A stretch of 64,000 bases of DNA from Cellulosimicrobium cellulans (GCF_006539945.1 NZ_BJNZ01000002.1:220622-284621), one strand, 5' to 3'. Shown: positions 26,601-34,948, counted from the stretch's first letter. Notes: generated from the letters alone by a model not told the origin. A program made the numbers and translations.

Positions 26601-27256
26601 GGACCGAGGGCATGGTCGACCCGTCGGTCGTGTACGGGTACTTCCCGGTGTGGTCGGAGGGCGACGACGTCGTCGTCGCGCACCACGGCGCCGGGCTCGC
26701 AGGGCTGGGGGCGCCCGACGGCGGGTCAGGCGGCGAGCCGGGGACCGAGCGGCTGCGCTTCACGTTCCCGCGCCAGCGCCGAGACCGGCACCTGTGCCTC
26801 GCCGACTTCGTCAAGCCGCGGTCGTGGGTCGAGGAGACCGGCCGCTACGACGTGCTGCCCGTGCAGCTCGTCACCATGGGCGCGAGCGTCGACCAGCACA
26901 CCGCGAAGCTCTTCGCCGGGAACCACTACCGCGAGTACATGGAGCTCCACGGCCTGTCCGTGCAGCTCACCGAGGCGCTGGCGGAGATGTGGCACTCGCG
27001 TGTGCGCGCCGAGCTCGGGTTCGCCGACGAGGACCCCACCGAGGTCGAGGGCATGTTCAAGCTGGAGTACCGCGGCGCCCGGTTCTCGCTCGGCTACCCC
27101 GCCTGCCCGGACATGGAGGACCGCACCAAGGTCGTCGAGCTCCTGCGCCCCGAGCGCGTGGGCGTCGAGCTCTCCGCGGAGCTCCAGCTCCACCCGGAGC
27201 AGTCGACCGACGCGTTCGTGTTCCATCACCCCGAGGCCAAGTACTTCAGCGTCTGA
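23663..27256 (+). CDS. metH: Cobalamin-dependent methionine synthase
   Basis: 1197 residues. Transfers a methyl group from methyltetrahydrofolate through cobalamin to homocysteine. Domains in order: homocysteine-binding barrel (about 15-310, zinc ligands in GGCCGTTPEH), methyltetrahydrofolate-binding barrel (about 345-610), B12-binding cap and Rossmann domains (about 640-880, DVHDIGKN with the lower-ligand His at residue 754) and the AdoMet reactivation domain (about 910-1197). All are full length. The ATG is 6 nt after TACGCT (23651-23656), a leaderless start. No B12 riboswitch is evident in the 194 bp upstream; a nested inverted repeat is there instead. Confidence 0.97.
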   Translation: MPIVVPQDLADARSRALADALRTRVVVADGAMGTMIQEQDPSLEDYQGLEGCNEILNVSRPDIIAAVHDAYLEVGVDAIETNTFGANWSNLSDYDIDDRIRELAAAGARIARERADAFATDEQPRWVLGSMGPGTKLPSLGHTTYAHLRDTFAEQAAGLLEGGVDAILVETSQDLLQAKAAVTGSRNAMRDVGREVPVIVQVTVETTGTMLMGSEIGAALTTLQALDVDAIGLNCATGPAEMSEHLRHLSRHAEIPVTCMPNAGLPVLGPNGASYPLTPDELAAAHTQFVTEFGLGLVGGCCGTTPEHLRRVVEAVRAQPIVERHPERENGVASLYSHTDLHQDASFLAIGERTNANGSKAFREAMLAENWDECVEIARAQTRDGAHLLDVCIDYVGRDGVADVKQVVSRLASASTLPLVIDSTEPEVIAAGLELVGGRAVVNSVNFEDGDGPTSRFARIMPHVVEHGAAVVALTIDEEGQARTAAGKVEIATRLVETLTRDWGMRVDDIIVDALTFPIATGQEETRRDAIETIEAIREITRRYPGIHTTLGVSNVSFGLNPAARTVLNSVFLHEAVEAGLDSAIVHAAKILPLSQIPDEQREAALDLVWDRRRYDDEGNLVHDPLARLLDLFEGVDSAALKDARAAEMAALPVGERLERRIVDGARKGLEDDLDAAMASGLKPLEIVNDHLLEGMKVVGDLFGRGEMQLPFVLQSAEAMKTAVAYLEPHMEKVEGESGSKGTIVLATVRGDVHDIGKNLVDIILTNNGYTVVNIGIKQPITAMIEAAEQHDADVIGMSGLLVKSTVVMKENLAELASRGLGERWPVLLGGAALTRTYVEDDLAGQFPGVVRYARDAFEGLRLMEPLVRVARGESPDAVGLPALKKRRHAVVTVTETPVEDLPARSDVAADNPVPDPPFWGTRLVKGVRLADYAAFLDERATFMGQWGLKPGRGDDGASYEELVETEGRPRLNEWLDRIRTEGMVDPSVVYGYFPVWSEGDDVVVAHHGAGLAGLGAPDGGSGGEPGTERLRFTFPRQRRDRHLCLADFVKPRSWVEETGRYDVLPVQLVTMGASVDQHTAKLFAGNHYREYMELHGLSVQLTEALAEMWHSRVRAELGFADEDPTEVEGMFKLEYRGARFSLGYPACPDMEDRTKVVELLRPERVGVELSAELQLHPEQSTDAFVFHHPEAKYFSV

Positions 27257-27276
27257 CGCCGGCGACCGGACCGCCG

Positions 27277-28281
27277 TCAGACGGCCGTGCCGCCGTAGTG
27301 CGCGGCCAGGCGCCGCAGCCCCTCGTCGACGCTCACGGCGGGGCGCCAGTGAAGGTCGCGGCGTGTGGCCCGCTGGTCGAACCAGTGCGCGGTCGACAGC
27401 TGCTCGGCCAGGAAGCGCGTCATCGGTGGCTCGTCGGCGCCCGGGCGCACACGCCAGACGGCCTCGACCAGGCTGCCCATTGCCCGTGCGACCCCGGCCG
27501 GGACGCGCCACCGCGGTGGCTCGACGCCGCCCGCCCGGCAGATACCCGTGAGCAGGTCGGCGACGGTGCGCGGCTCGCCGTTGGTCAGCACGTACGCGCG
27601 GCCGTGCACGTCGTGGGCGCGGTCGAGCGCGGCGAGGATGCCGTCCGCGGCGTTGTCCACGTAGAGCGTGTCGATGAGCGCCGCGCCGTGCCCCAGCAGG
27701 GGCAGGCGCCCGTCCGCCGCCCGTTCGAGCACCCGCTCGACGAGCTGGGTGTCGCCCGGCCCCCACACGAGGTGCGGACGCACGGCGACGACGCTCGGTC
27801 CGGTCTCGCCGGACCCGTCCGGCCGCCGACGGCGGTCGCGGCCCAGGGCGAGCAGCTCGCCCGCCGCCTTGGTGCGCGCGTAGTCGCCGCGCGCGTGCCG
27901 GGGGTCGGCCGGCGTCGTGCCCGCCCCCACCAGGGACGAGCCCAGGTGCGCCACGGACGGCGAGGACACCTGCACGAACCGCTCGACCCCGGCGCGCTCG
28001 GCCGCGTCGAGGAGCACGCGCGTGCCCTTCACGTTCACGGCGTGGAACTCCGCGGGCTCGCCCGCGAGCGAGACCTTGGCCGCGAGGTGCACGACCGCGT
28101 CGACGCCCTCGACGGAGCGTGCGACGGCCGCCGGGTCGGTCACGGACCCCCGGACGTCCTCGGCGCCCGGCACGCCGGAGGCGCGACGCTGGAGCGTGCG
28201 GACCTCGTCGCCGCGTGCGACGAGCGCACGGGCGACGGCGCCTCCGAGCAGCCCCGACGCCCCGGTCACGAGCACGGTCAC
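27277..28281 (-). CDS. oleD: OleD-like NAD(P)-dependent 3-oxoacyl reductase of olefin synthesis
   Basis: 334 residues, extended short-chain dehydrogenase of the 3-beta-hydroxysteroid dehydrogenase class. The N-terminal nucleotide loop TGASGLLGG (6-14) and the YARTKAAGE block (Tyr-X3-Lys) are present. OleD reduces the 2-alkyl-3-keto acid made by OleA to the beta-hydroxy acid. The GTG at 28281 overlaps the stop of oleBC (GTGA). Last gene of the oleA-oleBC-oleD operon, convergent with metH. The assignment rests on the cluster as much as on the family. Confidence 0.88.
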   Translation of the reverse strand: MTVLVTGASGLLGGAVARALVARGDEVRTLQRRASGVPGAEDVRGSVTDPAAVARSVEGVDAVVHLAAKVSLAGEPAEFHAVNVKGTRVLLDAAERAGVERFVQVSSPSVAHLGSSLVGAGTTPADPRHARGDYARTKAAGELLALGRDRRRRPDGSGETGPSVVAVRPHLVWGPGDTQLVERVLERAADGRLPLLGHGAALIDTLYVDNAADGILAALDRAHDVHGRAYVLTNGEPRTVADLLTGICRAGGVEPPRWRVPAGVARAMGSLVEAVWRVRPGADEPPMTRFLAEQLSTAHWFDQRATRRDLHWRPAVSVDEGLRRLAAHYGGTAV

Positions 28282-30947
28282 GGCTGCCCCACCCGCCCGC
28301 CGGCGAGGATGCCGTCCGCCCAGGCCGCAAGGCGCGCCCGGTCGATCTTGGAGTTGTGTCGCACGTCGGTGGGCATGCGCGGCACCACGAGAACGGCCGC
28401 GAGCGCCACGGGTGACACGGCGCGCACGGCGGCGGTCAGCGCCTCGGGCGCCAGCCCGGGGCGCAAGACGCCGGGCACGGTCTCGACCACCACGACCGCC
28501 TGCTGCAGGCCCGCAGGCCCGACGCCGACGACGGCGGCCCGCCGCACCTGCGCGACCCGCTCCACGTGCTGCTCCGGCCCCACGGGCGCCAGCGGGCCGT
28601 CGGCGGTGCGGAGCACGTGCGCGAGCCGCCCCTCGATCCACAGGCGGCCCTGCGCGTCGAGGTGCCCGACGTCGCCGGTGCGGTGCCAGTGCCCGGGCGG
28701 GGTGCCGCGCTCGGCGGCCTGGTCGGTGAGCCACAGGCGGTCGTAGCGCTCCTTGAGGTGCCCGGCCCGCACGAGGACCTCGCCGAGCACGCCGGGCGCG
28801 TCCGACGGCACGCCGGTCGCGGCGCCGTCGTCGTCGAGCGCGCTGACGAGCACGTCCGCCCCGGGCACGGGGCGGCCCACGCACACGCCCGCGTCGGGGG
28901 CCGCGGCGGCGTCGCGGATGCCGTCGAGCGTGACGTCCGTGACCAGCAGGCACTCCGTCATCCCGTACGGGGTGTGCGCGGTGGCGGCGGGCATGAGCTC
29001 GGCGGCCGAACCGAGCAGCTCGGGCGAGATCGGCGCGCCCGTGGAGAGGAACGTGCGCACGCGCGCGAGGGCGGTGCGGTCGGCGGCGTCGAGCGCGTCG
29101 GCGGTCGCGACCACGTTGAGGATCGCGGCGGGTGAGAGGAAGACGATGCGCGCGTCCGACGCGCGCACGGCGTCGGCGACGGCCCGGGCGGTGAGCGTGC
29201 GCGGCGAGGAGACGTCCATGCGCGGCGTCACCGACCGGGTGCCGAGCGCGGGCCCGAGCAGCGCGAACGGGGCGAAGCCCGTGACGAGTCCGGTGTCGGG
29301 GCCGACGTCGAAGTGCTCGGCGAGCGTGTCCCGCAAGGCGGAGAGGCGGGCGTGCGAGTACACGACGCCCTTGGCCGGGCCCGTGGACCCGGACGTGAAC
29401 AGCACGGCGGCCTCGTCGTCGGGGCCGGGCTCGGGCGGCAGCGCGGTGCCCGCCCCGGCGCGCGCGACGTCGACGAGCTCGTGCGTCACGCCCAGCGCCC
29501 GCCGGACCACGGGCGCGAGCGGGTCGGCCGAGATCCGCACGCCGGGCCAGCCGAGGGCGCGTGCCGCGGCCAACCCCTTGGTCTGCGCGACGACGAACCG
29601 CGGCCACGCCCCGCGCTGGGCGCGGGTGAGCCCGCGCACCCCCAGCCCGGCGTCGGCGACCACCACGACGGCCCCGATCCGCAGGCACGCGTAGACCAGC
29701 GCGGTCAGCGTGGGCCCCGGTTGGACCAGCAGCGACACCCGGTCGCCCCGGCGCACCCCGATCGCGTGCAGCCCCGCGGCCACCCGCCGCACCTGCCGGT
29801 CCAGCGCCCGCCAGCTCACGACCCGGGCCGACCCGTCGGCATCGGTCGACGCCATGTCCAGCACCGCGGGCGCGTCCTCCCCCGCCCGCGCGTCGAGCCC
29901 CGCCCACAACGGCACGAACGACGGACGATCGCCGTGCGAGGCGGAGGACTCAGCGCGACCTCCGGCACCGGCCCTGGGCAGCACCTCCCCCTCGAGCCAG
30001 CCGAGGACGGCGGGCGTCCAGTCCGCGTCCTCGGCGACGAGATGGCCGGCGTCCGCGTACCGGTGCACGCGCGCGTGCGGCAGCCGGCGCACGAGGTCGT
30101 CGAGGTAGCGGTCGGAGAACACCGAGTCGTGCGGTCCCCAGAGCAGCACGGCGGGCACGCGGAGCCGCGTGACGCCAGCGGCGATGCGGTCGAGCTCGGG
30201 CGCGCTGGGGTGCGCGGCGTCCACAGGGATGTCGGCGACGAAGCCCTCGATCCCGTCGCGGTCGGGCGCGGTGCGGTAGGGCAGCCGGTAGGCGCTGGCG
30301 ACCTCGGCGGGCAGGCGCGGGCGCGCCAGGGCGAGCGTCGTGTCGAGGAAGGCGGGCGTCGTGCGGGTCCCGAGCCGGTGCACGGGCCCGGCGAGCGCGA
30401 GGCGCAGCGGCGCGGGCACCGCGGCGCCGTCGGGCTGGTGCACGGCCGTGTTGAGCAGCGCGACGCCGGCGAGCAGGTCGGGGTGGTCGACGGCCCAGCC
30501 GAGGGAGACGACGCCGCCCCAGTCGTGGCCGAGGGTGACGACGGGCCCGGCCAGGCCGAGGGCATCGGTGAAGGCGCCCAGGTCGGAGACGCGGCGGGCG
30601 AGCGGGCGGTGCTCGCCCGTGCGGGCGGAGAACCCCATCTCGAGCTGGTCGACGGCGACGACACGCCACGCCGCACCGCCGCCCCGGGCGGCGGCGACGG
30701 AGTCGGTCACGAGCCGCCGCCACAGGTAGGCCCACGTCGGGTTGCCGTGCACGGCGAGCACCGTGCCGACGGGCGCGAGCCCGTGCCGCTCGAGCTCAGG
30801 ACCCGTGTCGAGGTAGTGCCAGGTCGCGCCCCGGGCGTCGCGCAGCACGTGGCTGTACCGCGGGTCCAGGCCCGGCAGCCCGTGCGGGACGGTGCCGGCG
30901 GGCCGCAGGAGGGGATCGGTCGCGGGCGTGCGGGCGGGCCCGCTCAC
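28278..30947 (-). CDS. oleBC: OleB-OleC fusion: beta-lactone decarboxylase and beta-lactone synthetase
   Basis: 889 residues, two enzymes in one chain. Residues 1-335 are an alpha/beta hydrolase of haloalkane dehalogenase type, with HGNP (67-70), nucleophile Asp142 in LGHDWGG and a late His (DAGHLVAE). This is OleB, which decarboxylates the beta-lactone to the cis-olefin. Residues ~345-889 are an AMP-binding ligase fold with P-loop TSGSTGPAKG, YGMTE and HRTGDVG, matching OleC, which closes the beta-hydroxy acid to the lactone with ATP. OleBC fusions occur in actinobacteria such as Micrococcus. GTGA overlaps join it to oleA upstream and oleD downstream. Confidence 0.92.
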   Translation of the reverse strand: MSGPARTPATDPLLRPAGTVPHGLPGLDPRYSHVLRDARGATWHYLDTGPELERHGLAPVGTVLAVHGNPTWAYLWRRLVTDSVAAARGGGAAWRVVAVDQLEMGFSARTGEHRPLARRVSDLGAFTDALGLAGPVVTLGHDWGGVVSLGWAVDHPDLLAGVALLNTAVHQPDGAAVPAPLRLALAGPVHRLGTRTTPAFLDTTLALARPRLPAEVASAYRLPYRTAPDRDGIEGFVADIPVDAAHPSAPELDRIAAGVTRLRVPAVLLWGPHDSVFSDRYLDDLVRRLPHARVHRYADAGHLVAEDADWTPAVLGWLEGEVLPRAGAGGRAESSASHGDRPSFVPLWAGLDARAGEDAPAVLDMASTDADGSARVVSWRALDRQVRRVAAGLHAIGVRRGDRVSLLVQPGPTLTALVYACLRIGAVVVVADAGLGVRGLTRAQRGAWPRFVVAQTKGLAAARALGWPGVRISADPLAPVVRRALGVTHELVDVARAGAGTALPPEPGPDDEAAVLFTSGSTGPAKGVVYSHARLSALRDTLAEHFDVGPDTGLVTGFAPFALLGPALGTRSVTPRMDVSSPRTLTARAVADAVRASDARIVFLSPAAILNVVATADALDAADRTALARVRTFLSTGAPISPELLGSAAELMPAATAHTPYGMTECLLVTDVTLDGIRDAAAAPDAGVCVGRPVPGADVLVSALDDDGAATGVPSDAPGVLGEVLVRAGHLKERYDRLWLTDQAAERGTPPGHWHRTGDVGHLDAQGRLWIEGRLAHVLRTADGPLAPVGPEQHVERVAQVRRAAVVGVGPAGLQQAVVVVETVPGVLRPGLAPEALTAAVRAVSPVALAAVLVVPRMPTDVRHNSKIDRARLAAWADGILAGGRVGQP

Positions 30948-31966
30948 CAGGCCAGCTCCAGCATCGCCGTGTTGATGCCCGAGCCCACGCCCATGAGCAG
31001 CACGCGGTCGCCGGCCCTGAGCGTGTCCTGCTCCTCGACGAGCGTGATCGGCACGGACGCCGGCCCCACGTTGCCGAGCCGGTCGTAGGTGACGGGCACG
31101 CGCGAAGGGTTCAGGCCCACCGCCTCGACGATCGCGTCGGTGTGCACGCGCGAGACCTGGTGCGTGACGTACCGGTCCATGGACGCCCAGTCCCAGTCGG
31201 CGACGGCGTCCTTCCAGGCGTCCACGACGAGCTCGAGGCCGCCCTCGAGCAGCGCCTTGGCGTCGGTGAACATGCCCTCGGTGCTACCCACGCACAGATC
31301 GTGGAACCGCGTGGCGGCGCGAGTGACGCCGCCGAGCACGCGGTGGGCGCGCGGGTGCTCGTCGGCGCGGCCCAGCACGGCGGCGGCCGAACCGGAGCCG
31401 AGCGTGAGCGAGGCGAACTCCTGCATGAAGTCGTCGCGGTCCCGGTCCTCGCGCAGCAGCCGCCCTATCGTGCGGTCGTGGATGACGTCGGCGTCCTCGC
31501 CGTCGACGACGACCGCGTAGCGGATCTGGCCGGACTCGATCATGCCCGCGGCGAGGCTCATGCCGTTGATGAACCCGAGGCATGCGTTGGCGACGTCGAA
31601 GTTCGTGGCGGACGACGGCAGGTCGAGACCGTGGTGCAGCCGCACCGCGACCGACGGCTCGAGGTGCTTGCGCGTGACCGACGTGTTGATCAGGAGCCCG
31701 ACGTCGCTCGGGTCCACCCCTGCGGCGCGCAACGCCTCCTGCCCCGCGGCGACCGTGGCGGCGTCGACGTCCTCCCGGGCGGTCCAGGCGCGCCGCTCGT
31801 GCACGCCCGCCACGCGTTGCAGCAGCGTCGACGGGAGGCGCAACCGCCGCAGCGCCGGAGCGAGACGCTCCTGCACCTCGGCAGACGTCCGCACGCCGGC
31901 GGGAAGCCGACTGGTGACGGACAGCAGCGCGACGTTGGTGAACCTGGCAGTGGCGTTACCTGACAC
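30944..31966 (-). CDS. oleA: OleA, acyl-CoA head-to-head condensing thiolase
   Basis: 340 residues, thiolase fold of the OleA/FabH class. Condenses two long-chain acyl-CoAs to a 2-alkyl-3-keto acid, the committed step to long-chain olefins. Catalytic Cys129 is in FDVANACLGF. Glu103 lies 26 residues before it, the same spacing as the catalytic Glu117/Cys143 pair of Xanthomonas OleA. The HQVSRVH and RLGNVGPAS segments carry the His and Asn. The GTG has GGAG 5 nt upstream. First gene of the ole operon. Its stop overlaps the oleBC start. Confidence 0.92.
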   Translation of the reverse strand: MSGNATARFTNVALLSVTSRLPAGVRTSAEVQERLAPALRRLRLPSTLLQRVAGVHERRAWTAREDVDAATVAAGQEALRAAGVDPSDVGLLINTSVTRKHLEPSVAVRLHHGLDLPSSATNFDVANACLGFINGMSLAAGMIESGQIRYAVVVDGEDADVIHDRTIGRLLREDRDRDDFMQEFASLTLGSGSAAAVLGRADEHPRAHRVLGGVTRAATRFHDLCVGSTEGMFTDAKALLEGGLELVVDAWKDAVADWDWASMDRYVTHQVSRVHTDAIVEAVGLNPSRVPVTYDRLGNVGPASVPITLVEEQDTLRAGDRVLLMGVGSGINTAMLELAW

Positions 31967-32253
31967 ACGAGCTCCAGACGGCCGGACGCACCAGCGCCCG
32001 GCTCAGCGACGAGACGGCCGGGGCGCGTGACCGCCCGTGCGGCCGTGCGACCGCGCCGGGCAGTGAAACGGCTGGTGCCGTCCGCTCCCGCGTCCTTGAG
32101 CGTAGGACGCCCGGCGGATGCCCGCCGTTCCAACCGGGCGCTGTGGGGTGCGCCACGTCGGCGCAGCCGTCGCCTGCTCTCCTGCTCGATGACTTCCGCG
32201 GTGCCCCGCGGTCTACCCCTGGACCGAGACGGCGAGCCGACCTGGAGACGACC
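31967..32253. other. Intergenic region between oleA and the RibD-like gene
   Basis: 286 bp between divergent genes, no supported ORF. A minus-strand TACGCT (32099-32104) could be the -10 of the ole operon, giving a leader of about 130 nt. No clear -35. GGAGA ahead of 32254 is the ribosome-binding site of the RibD-like gene. Confidence 0.4.
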
Positions 32254-32901
32254 ATGGGATCCATCGAGATCGAGCTGTTCACGACCCTCGACCTCGTCGG
32301 GCAGGCGCCCGGCGGGCCGGAGGAGGACCCGGAGGGCGGGTTCGCGTTCGGCGGCTGGCAGGCGCCGCTGCTCGACGACGTCGCTGGCGCGCAGATCGCC
32401 GCGGCGTACGAGGGCACGGACGCGCTGCTGCTCGGGCGCCGCACGTACGACATCTTCGCGTCGTACTGGCCGTTCCAGGAGGGCGGGCAGGACGACGACT
32501 TCGCCGTCCTGTTCAACCGCATCCCCAAGTACGTCGCGTCGCGCGGCGCGCCCGACCTGCCGTGGGCCGGGTCGACGCTGCTCGGCCCGGACCTGCCCGC
32601 GGCGGTGCGCGAGGTGCGCGACCGGCACGAGCGCGTCAAGGTCGTCGGCAGCCTCGACCTGGTGCAGACGCTGCTGCACGAGAGGCTGTTCGACCGCCTC
32701 GACCTGTGGGTGCACCCCATCGTGCTCGGCACGGGAAAGACCGTGTTCGACGGCGGCGCCGTCCCCACCAACCTCACGCTCCTCGAGCCGCCCGCGCCGA
32801 GCCCCACGGGCACCGTCCTGCTGCGCTACGGTCTCGCGGACGGGACGCCAGGGACGGGCGACATGAGCGAGCCGGGTCGCGGCGTCGGGCAGGACGCCTG
32901 A
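32254..32901 (+). CDS. Dihydrofolate reductase/RibD C-terminal family protein
   Basis: 215 residues, one RibD_C domain. The N-terminal MGSIEIELFTTLDLVGQAPG, LLLGRRTYDIFASYWP and the NADPH-binding KVVGSLDLVQTLL block fit the family. The C-terminal ~25 residues are disordered. Members reduce pterin- or flavin-related substrates with NADPH, but most are uncharacterised. This is not the true FolA or RibD. ATG at 32254 follows GGAGA. The VOC gene 78 bp downstream may be in the same transcript. Confidence 0.85.
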   Translation: MGSIEIELFTTLDLVGQAPGGPEEDPEGGFAFGGWQAPLLDDVAGAQIAAAYEGTDALLLGRRTYDIFASYWPFQEGGQDDDFAVLFNRIPKYVASRGAPDLPWAGSTLLGPDLPAAVREVRDRHERVKVVGSLDLVQTLLHERLFDRLDLWVHPIVLGTGKTVFDGGAVPTNLTLLEPPAPSPTGTVLLRYGLADGTPGTGDMSEPGRGVGQDA

Positions 32902-32979
32902 CCCGGGACCGGACCACCCGGCACGGGAGCTCGCGAGCGCCCGGGCACCTCACCGGCACCAGACCTTCAGGAGGCACCC

Positions 32980-33420
32980 ATGGCGCTCCAGCGCCTCGAC
33001 AACGTGGCCGTCGTGGTCGACGACCTCGACGCGGCCGTCGCGTTCTTCGCCGAGCTCGGGATGGAGCTCGAGGACCGGATGACGATCGAGGGGCGGTGGG
33101 CGGAGCGCGTCGTCGGGCTCGAGGGGCTGCGGTCGGAGATCGCGATGATGCGCGTCCCCGACGGGAACGGGCGCCTCGAGCTCACGCGGTATCACGCGCC
33201 CACACCGCTCGACCTCGGCCTGGGCACGGCACCGCCCAACGTGCTGGGCCTGCACCGGGTGATGTTCGCCGTCGACGACATCGACGACACGGTGCGGCGC
33301 CTCGGGCCTCACGGTGGCGAGGTGATGGGAGAGATCGTCGAGTTCGAGGGCGTCTACCGGCTCTGCTACCTCCGCGGACCGGGCGGCGTCATCGTGGGGA
33401 TCGCGGAGCAGCTCGGCTGA
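32980..33420 (+). CDS. VOC (glyoxalase/bleomycin resistance) family protein
   Basis: 146 residues, two beta-alpha-beta-beta-beta modules of the vicinal oxygen chelate fold. NVAVVVDDLDAAVAFFAELGMEL begins module one, and VLGLHRVMFAVDDIDDTVRRLG begins module two. The expected metal ligands would be the His in HRVMF and a Glu near the C-terminus. A strong AGGAGG 5 nt before the ATG sets the start. Substrate unknown. Convergent with the DUF2200 gene, 13 bp away. Confidence 0.9.
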   Translation: MALQRLDNVAVVVDDLDAAVAFFAELGMELEDRMTIEGRWAERVVGLEGLRSEIAMMRVPDGNGRLELTRYHAPTPLDLGLGTAPPNVLGLHRVMFAVDDIDDTVRRLGPHGGEVMGEIVEFEGVYRLCYLRGPGGVIVGIAEQLG

Positions 33421-33433
33421 GACCCTGCCGGCG

Positions 33434-33802
33434 CTACGAGGCGGCCGCCGTCTCGCCACGCAGGATCGACGTCATCTTCTTGCCTCGCGCGACCTCGTCG
33501 ACGAGCTTGTCGAGGTAGCGGACCTTCTGCATGAGCGGGTCCTCGATGTCCTCGACGCGGACGCCACAGATCACCCCGGTGATGAGCGAGGCGTTCGGGT
33601 TCCAGGCGGGCGCCCGGTCGAAGAACTCCTCGAGCGTGATCTCGTCCGCGACCGCCCGCGCCAGGCCGGCGTCGTCGTAGCCGGTGAGCCAGCCGATGAC
33701 CTGGTCGAGCTCGTCCGTCGTGCGCCCCTTGCGCTCCACCTTGGTCACGTAGAGCGGGTAGATGCTCGCGAAGCTCATCCCGAAGATCCGGTGTCCCGCC
33801 AT
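33434..33802 (-). CDS. DUF2200 family protein
   Basis: 122 residues, soluble and helical. The MAGHRIFGMSFASIYPLYVTKVERKGRT start and DQVIGWLTGYD match DUF2200, a compact bacterial family with no known function. No catalytic motif is obvious. The ATG is preceded by AGGAGGAGGG, a very strong ribosome-binding site. It stands alone, convergent with the VOC gene and 97 bp upstream-separated from the next minus-strand gene end. Confidence 0.88.
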   Translation of the reverse strand: MAGHRIFGMSFASIYPLYVTKVERKGRTTDELDQVIGWLTGYDDAGLARAVADEITLEEFFDRAPAWNPNASLITGVICGVRVEDIEDPLMQKVRYLDKLVDEVARGKKMTSILRGETAAAS

Positions 33803-33899
33803 GGGTGCCCTCCTCCTGCACGGCCGAGCCCGCAGCCAGCCGAGCCCGTCGCCAGCCGGACCGTGCGGCCGTCCGGCACGAGCTACGCTACCGCGCGGG

Positions 33900-34475
33900 T
33901 CAGGCGGGTCGGGCCGCGACCATCCCGTGCGACGCCTCGAGCCGGTCCACGAGCAGCGTGCCCACCGCGACGAGCGGTACGAGCACGAGATTGCCCAGCA
34001 GCATGGTGCGCAGGAACGGGAGCCCGGCGACGTAGCTCGCGACGAGACCGTCGACGCCGGCCGGGTACCAGACGCCGCGGCCCTGGAGCCAGACGCCGAG
34101 GTTGGTCCACGCGAAGAACCACAGCGAGCCCGCGACCCCGAACGCCGCGCCCGCCCCGACGCGGCGCCAGCCGGTCGTGTTCCGTGCGAGCAGCGAGCCC
34201 AGCCCGACGACGAGCCACGCGCTCCACGTGAACAGCGCGATCGCGGTGTTGCCGAGCACGACGTCGGACACGACGGTCACCGCGAGCGGCACGACGAACG
34301 CCCACCGCGAGCGCAGCAGGATCGTCGCGGCGAACGTGGCGGCGGTGACAAGCTCGAGGTTGGGCGGAGCGCCGAGGTCGGCGCGGACGAGGCGCCACAC
34401 CACGGCGAGCGCCGCGAGCGCCACGACGAGCGCCGGGCGCCACCAGCGCAGCGCCGTGCTCTCCGAGCGCGTCAC
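33900..34475 (-). CDS. DUF6580-like integral membrane protein
   Basis: 191 residues with about five membrane helices and short loops. PPNLELVTAATFAATILL and the later VLGNTAIALFTWSAWLVVG recall DUF6580 and, in layout, the S-components of ECF vitamin transporters. The GTG at 34475 overlaps the stop of the DUF4430 lipoprotein gene (GTGA), so the two are made together. A substrate-binding role for the lipoprotein and a membrane role for this protein would fit an uptake pair. Function is inferred only. Confidence 0.78.
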   Translation of the reverse strand: MTRSESTALRWWRPALVVALAALAVVWRLVRADLGAPPNLELVTAATFAATILLRSRWAFVVPLAVTVVSDVVLGNTAIALFTWSAWLVVGLGSLLARNTTGWRRVGAGAAFGVAGSLWFFAWTNLGVWLQGRGVWYPAGVDGLVASYVAGLPFLRTMLLGNLVLVPLVAVGTLLVDRLEASHGMVAARPA

Positions 34476-34948
34476 GAGGTGAAGGTCTCGAGCTTCCACG
34501 TGATCTCGTCCCCGTCCTCCGTCTCGAGGGATCCTGCTCCCACGGTAGCCATCTCGCCGTTGACGTACAGCGCCCAGAACTCGCTGTCCGGGTCGGCGGC
34601 GACGCCGTCGATCGCCGTGACGAACGCGTTCTCGCCCTCGCCGGTCACCTGGGCGGACGGGTCTGCCTCGAGCAGCAGGTCGAGCGCGGTCGTGCCGGCG
34701 CGGCCCTCGTAGGAGAACTCCGGGGCGTCGTCGGTGTCGCCGGACTCGTCGTCGGGCGCCTCGTCCGTCGCGTCGTCCGTCGCGTCGTCGGCAGGCGCGC
34801 TCGTCTCCTCGCTCGCGGTCGACGTCGTGGCGTCGGTCGCGGGCTCGTCGGTGGACGAGCACCCGGCGAGCAGGCCCGCGGTGAGCAGGACGGCGGTCAG
34901 GGCGGTGAGCGGGCGCGCGGACGTGGCGCGGAGCGTTCGGAGGGTCAC
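34472..34948 (-). CDS. DUF4430 lipoprotein
   Basis: 158 residues. A signal sequence ends in the lipobox LLAGC (Cys near residue 30). An Asp/Thr/Glu-rich linker precedes a DUF4430 domain (about 85-158, with TTALDLLLEA and FWALYVNGEMATVGAGSLETEDGDEITWKLE). This domain is similar to the C-terminal beta-domain of transcobalamin and intrinsic factor. The GTG at 34948 lies 6 nt after TACGCT on the minus strand (34955-34960), a leaderless start. It is coupled to the membrane protein downstream. A ligand-binding role in uptake is plausible but unproven. Confidence 0.85.
   Translation of the reverse strand: MTLRTLRATSARPLTALTAVLLTAGLLAGCSSTDEPATDATTSTASEETSAPADDATDDATDEAPDDESGDTDDAPEFSYEGRAGTTALDLLLEADPSAQVTGEGENAFVTAIDGVAADPDSEFWALYVNGEMATVGAGSLETEDGDEITWKLETFTS

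Noticed and set aside
24781..28746. A plus-strand open frame of more than 1300 codons overlapping metH and the ole genes
   Set aside because: Its translation is dominated by Arg, Ala and Gly with no domain, and it runs in the wrong frame of metH and antisense to oleD and oleBC. High-GC genomes generate such frames by chance.
28278..30947. oleBC as an ordinary acyl-CoA ligase with a stray hydrolase
   Set aside because: The order with oleA and oleD, the GTGA coupling and the dehalogenase-type nucleophile make the OleB-OleC fusion far more likely.
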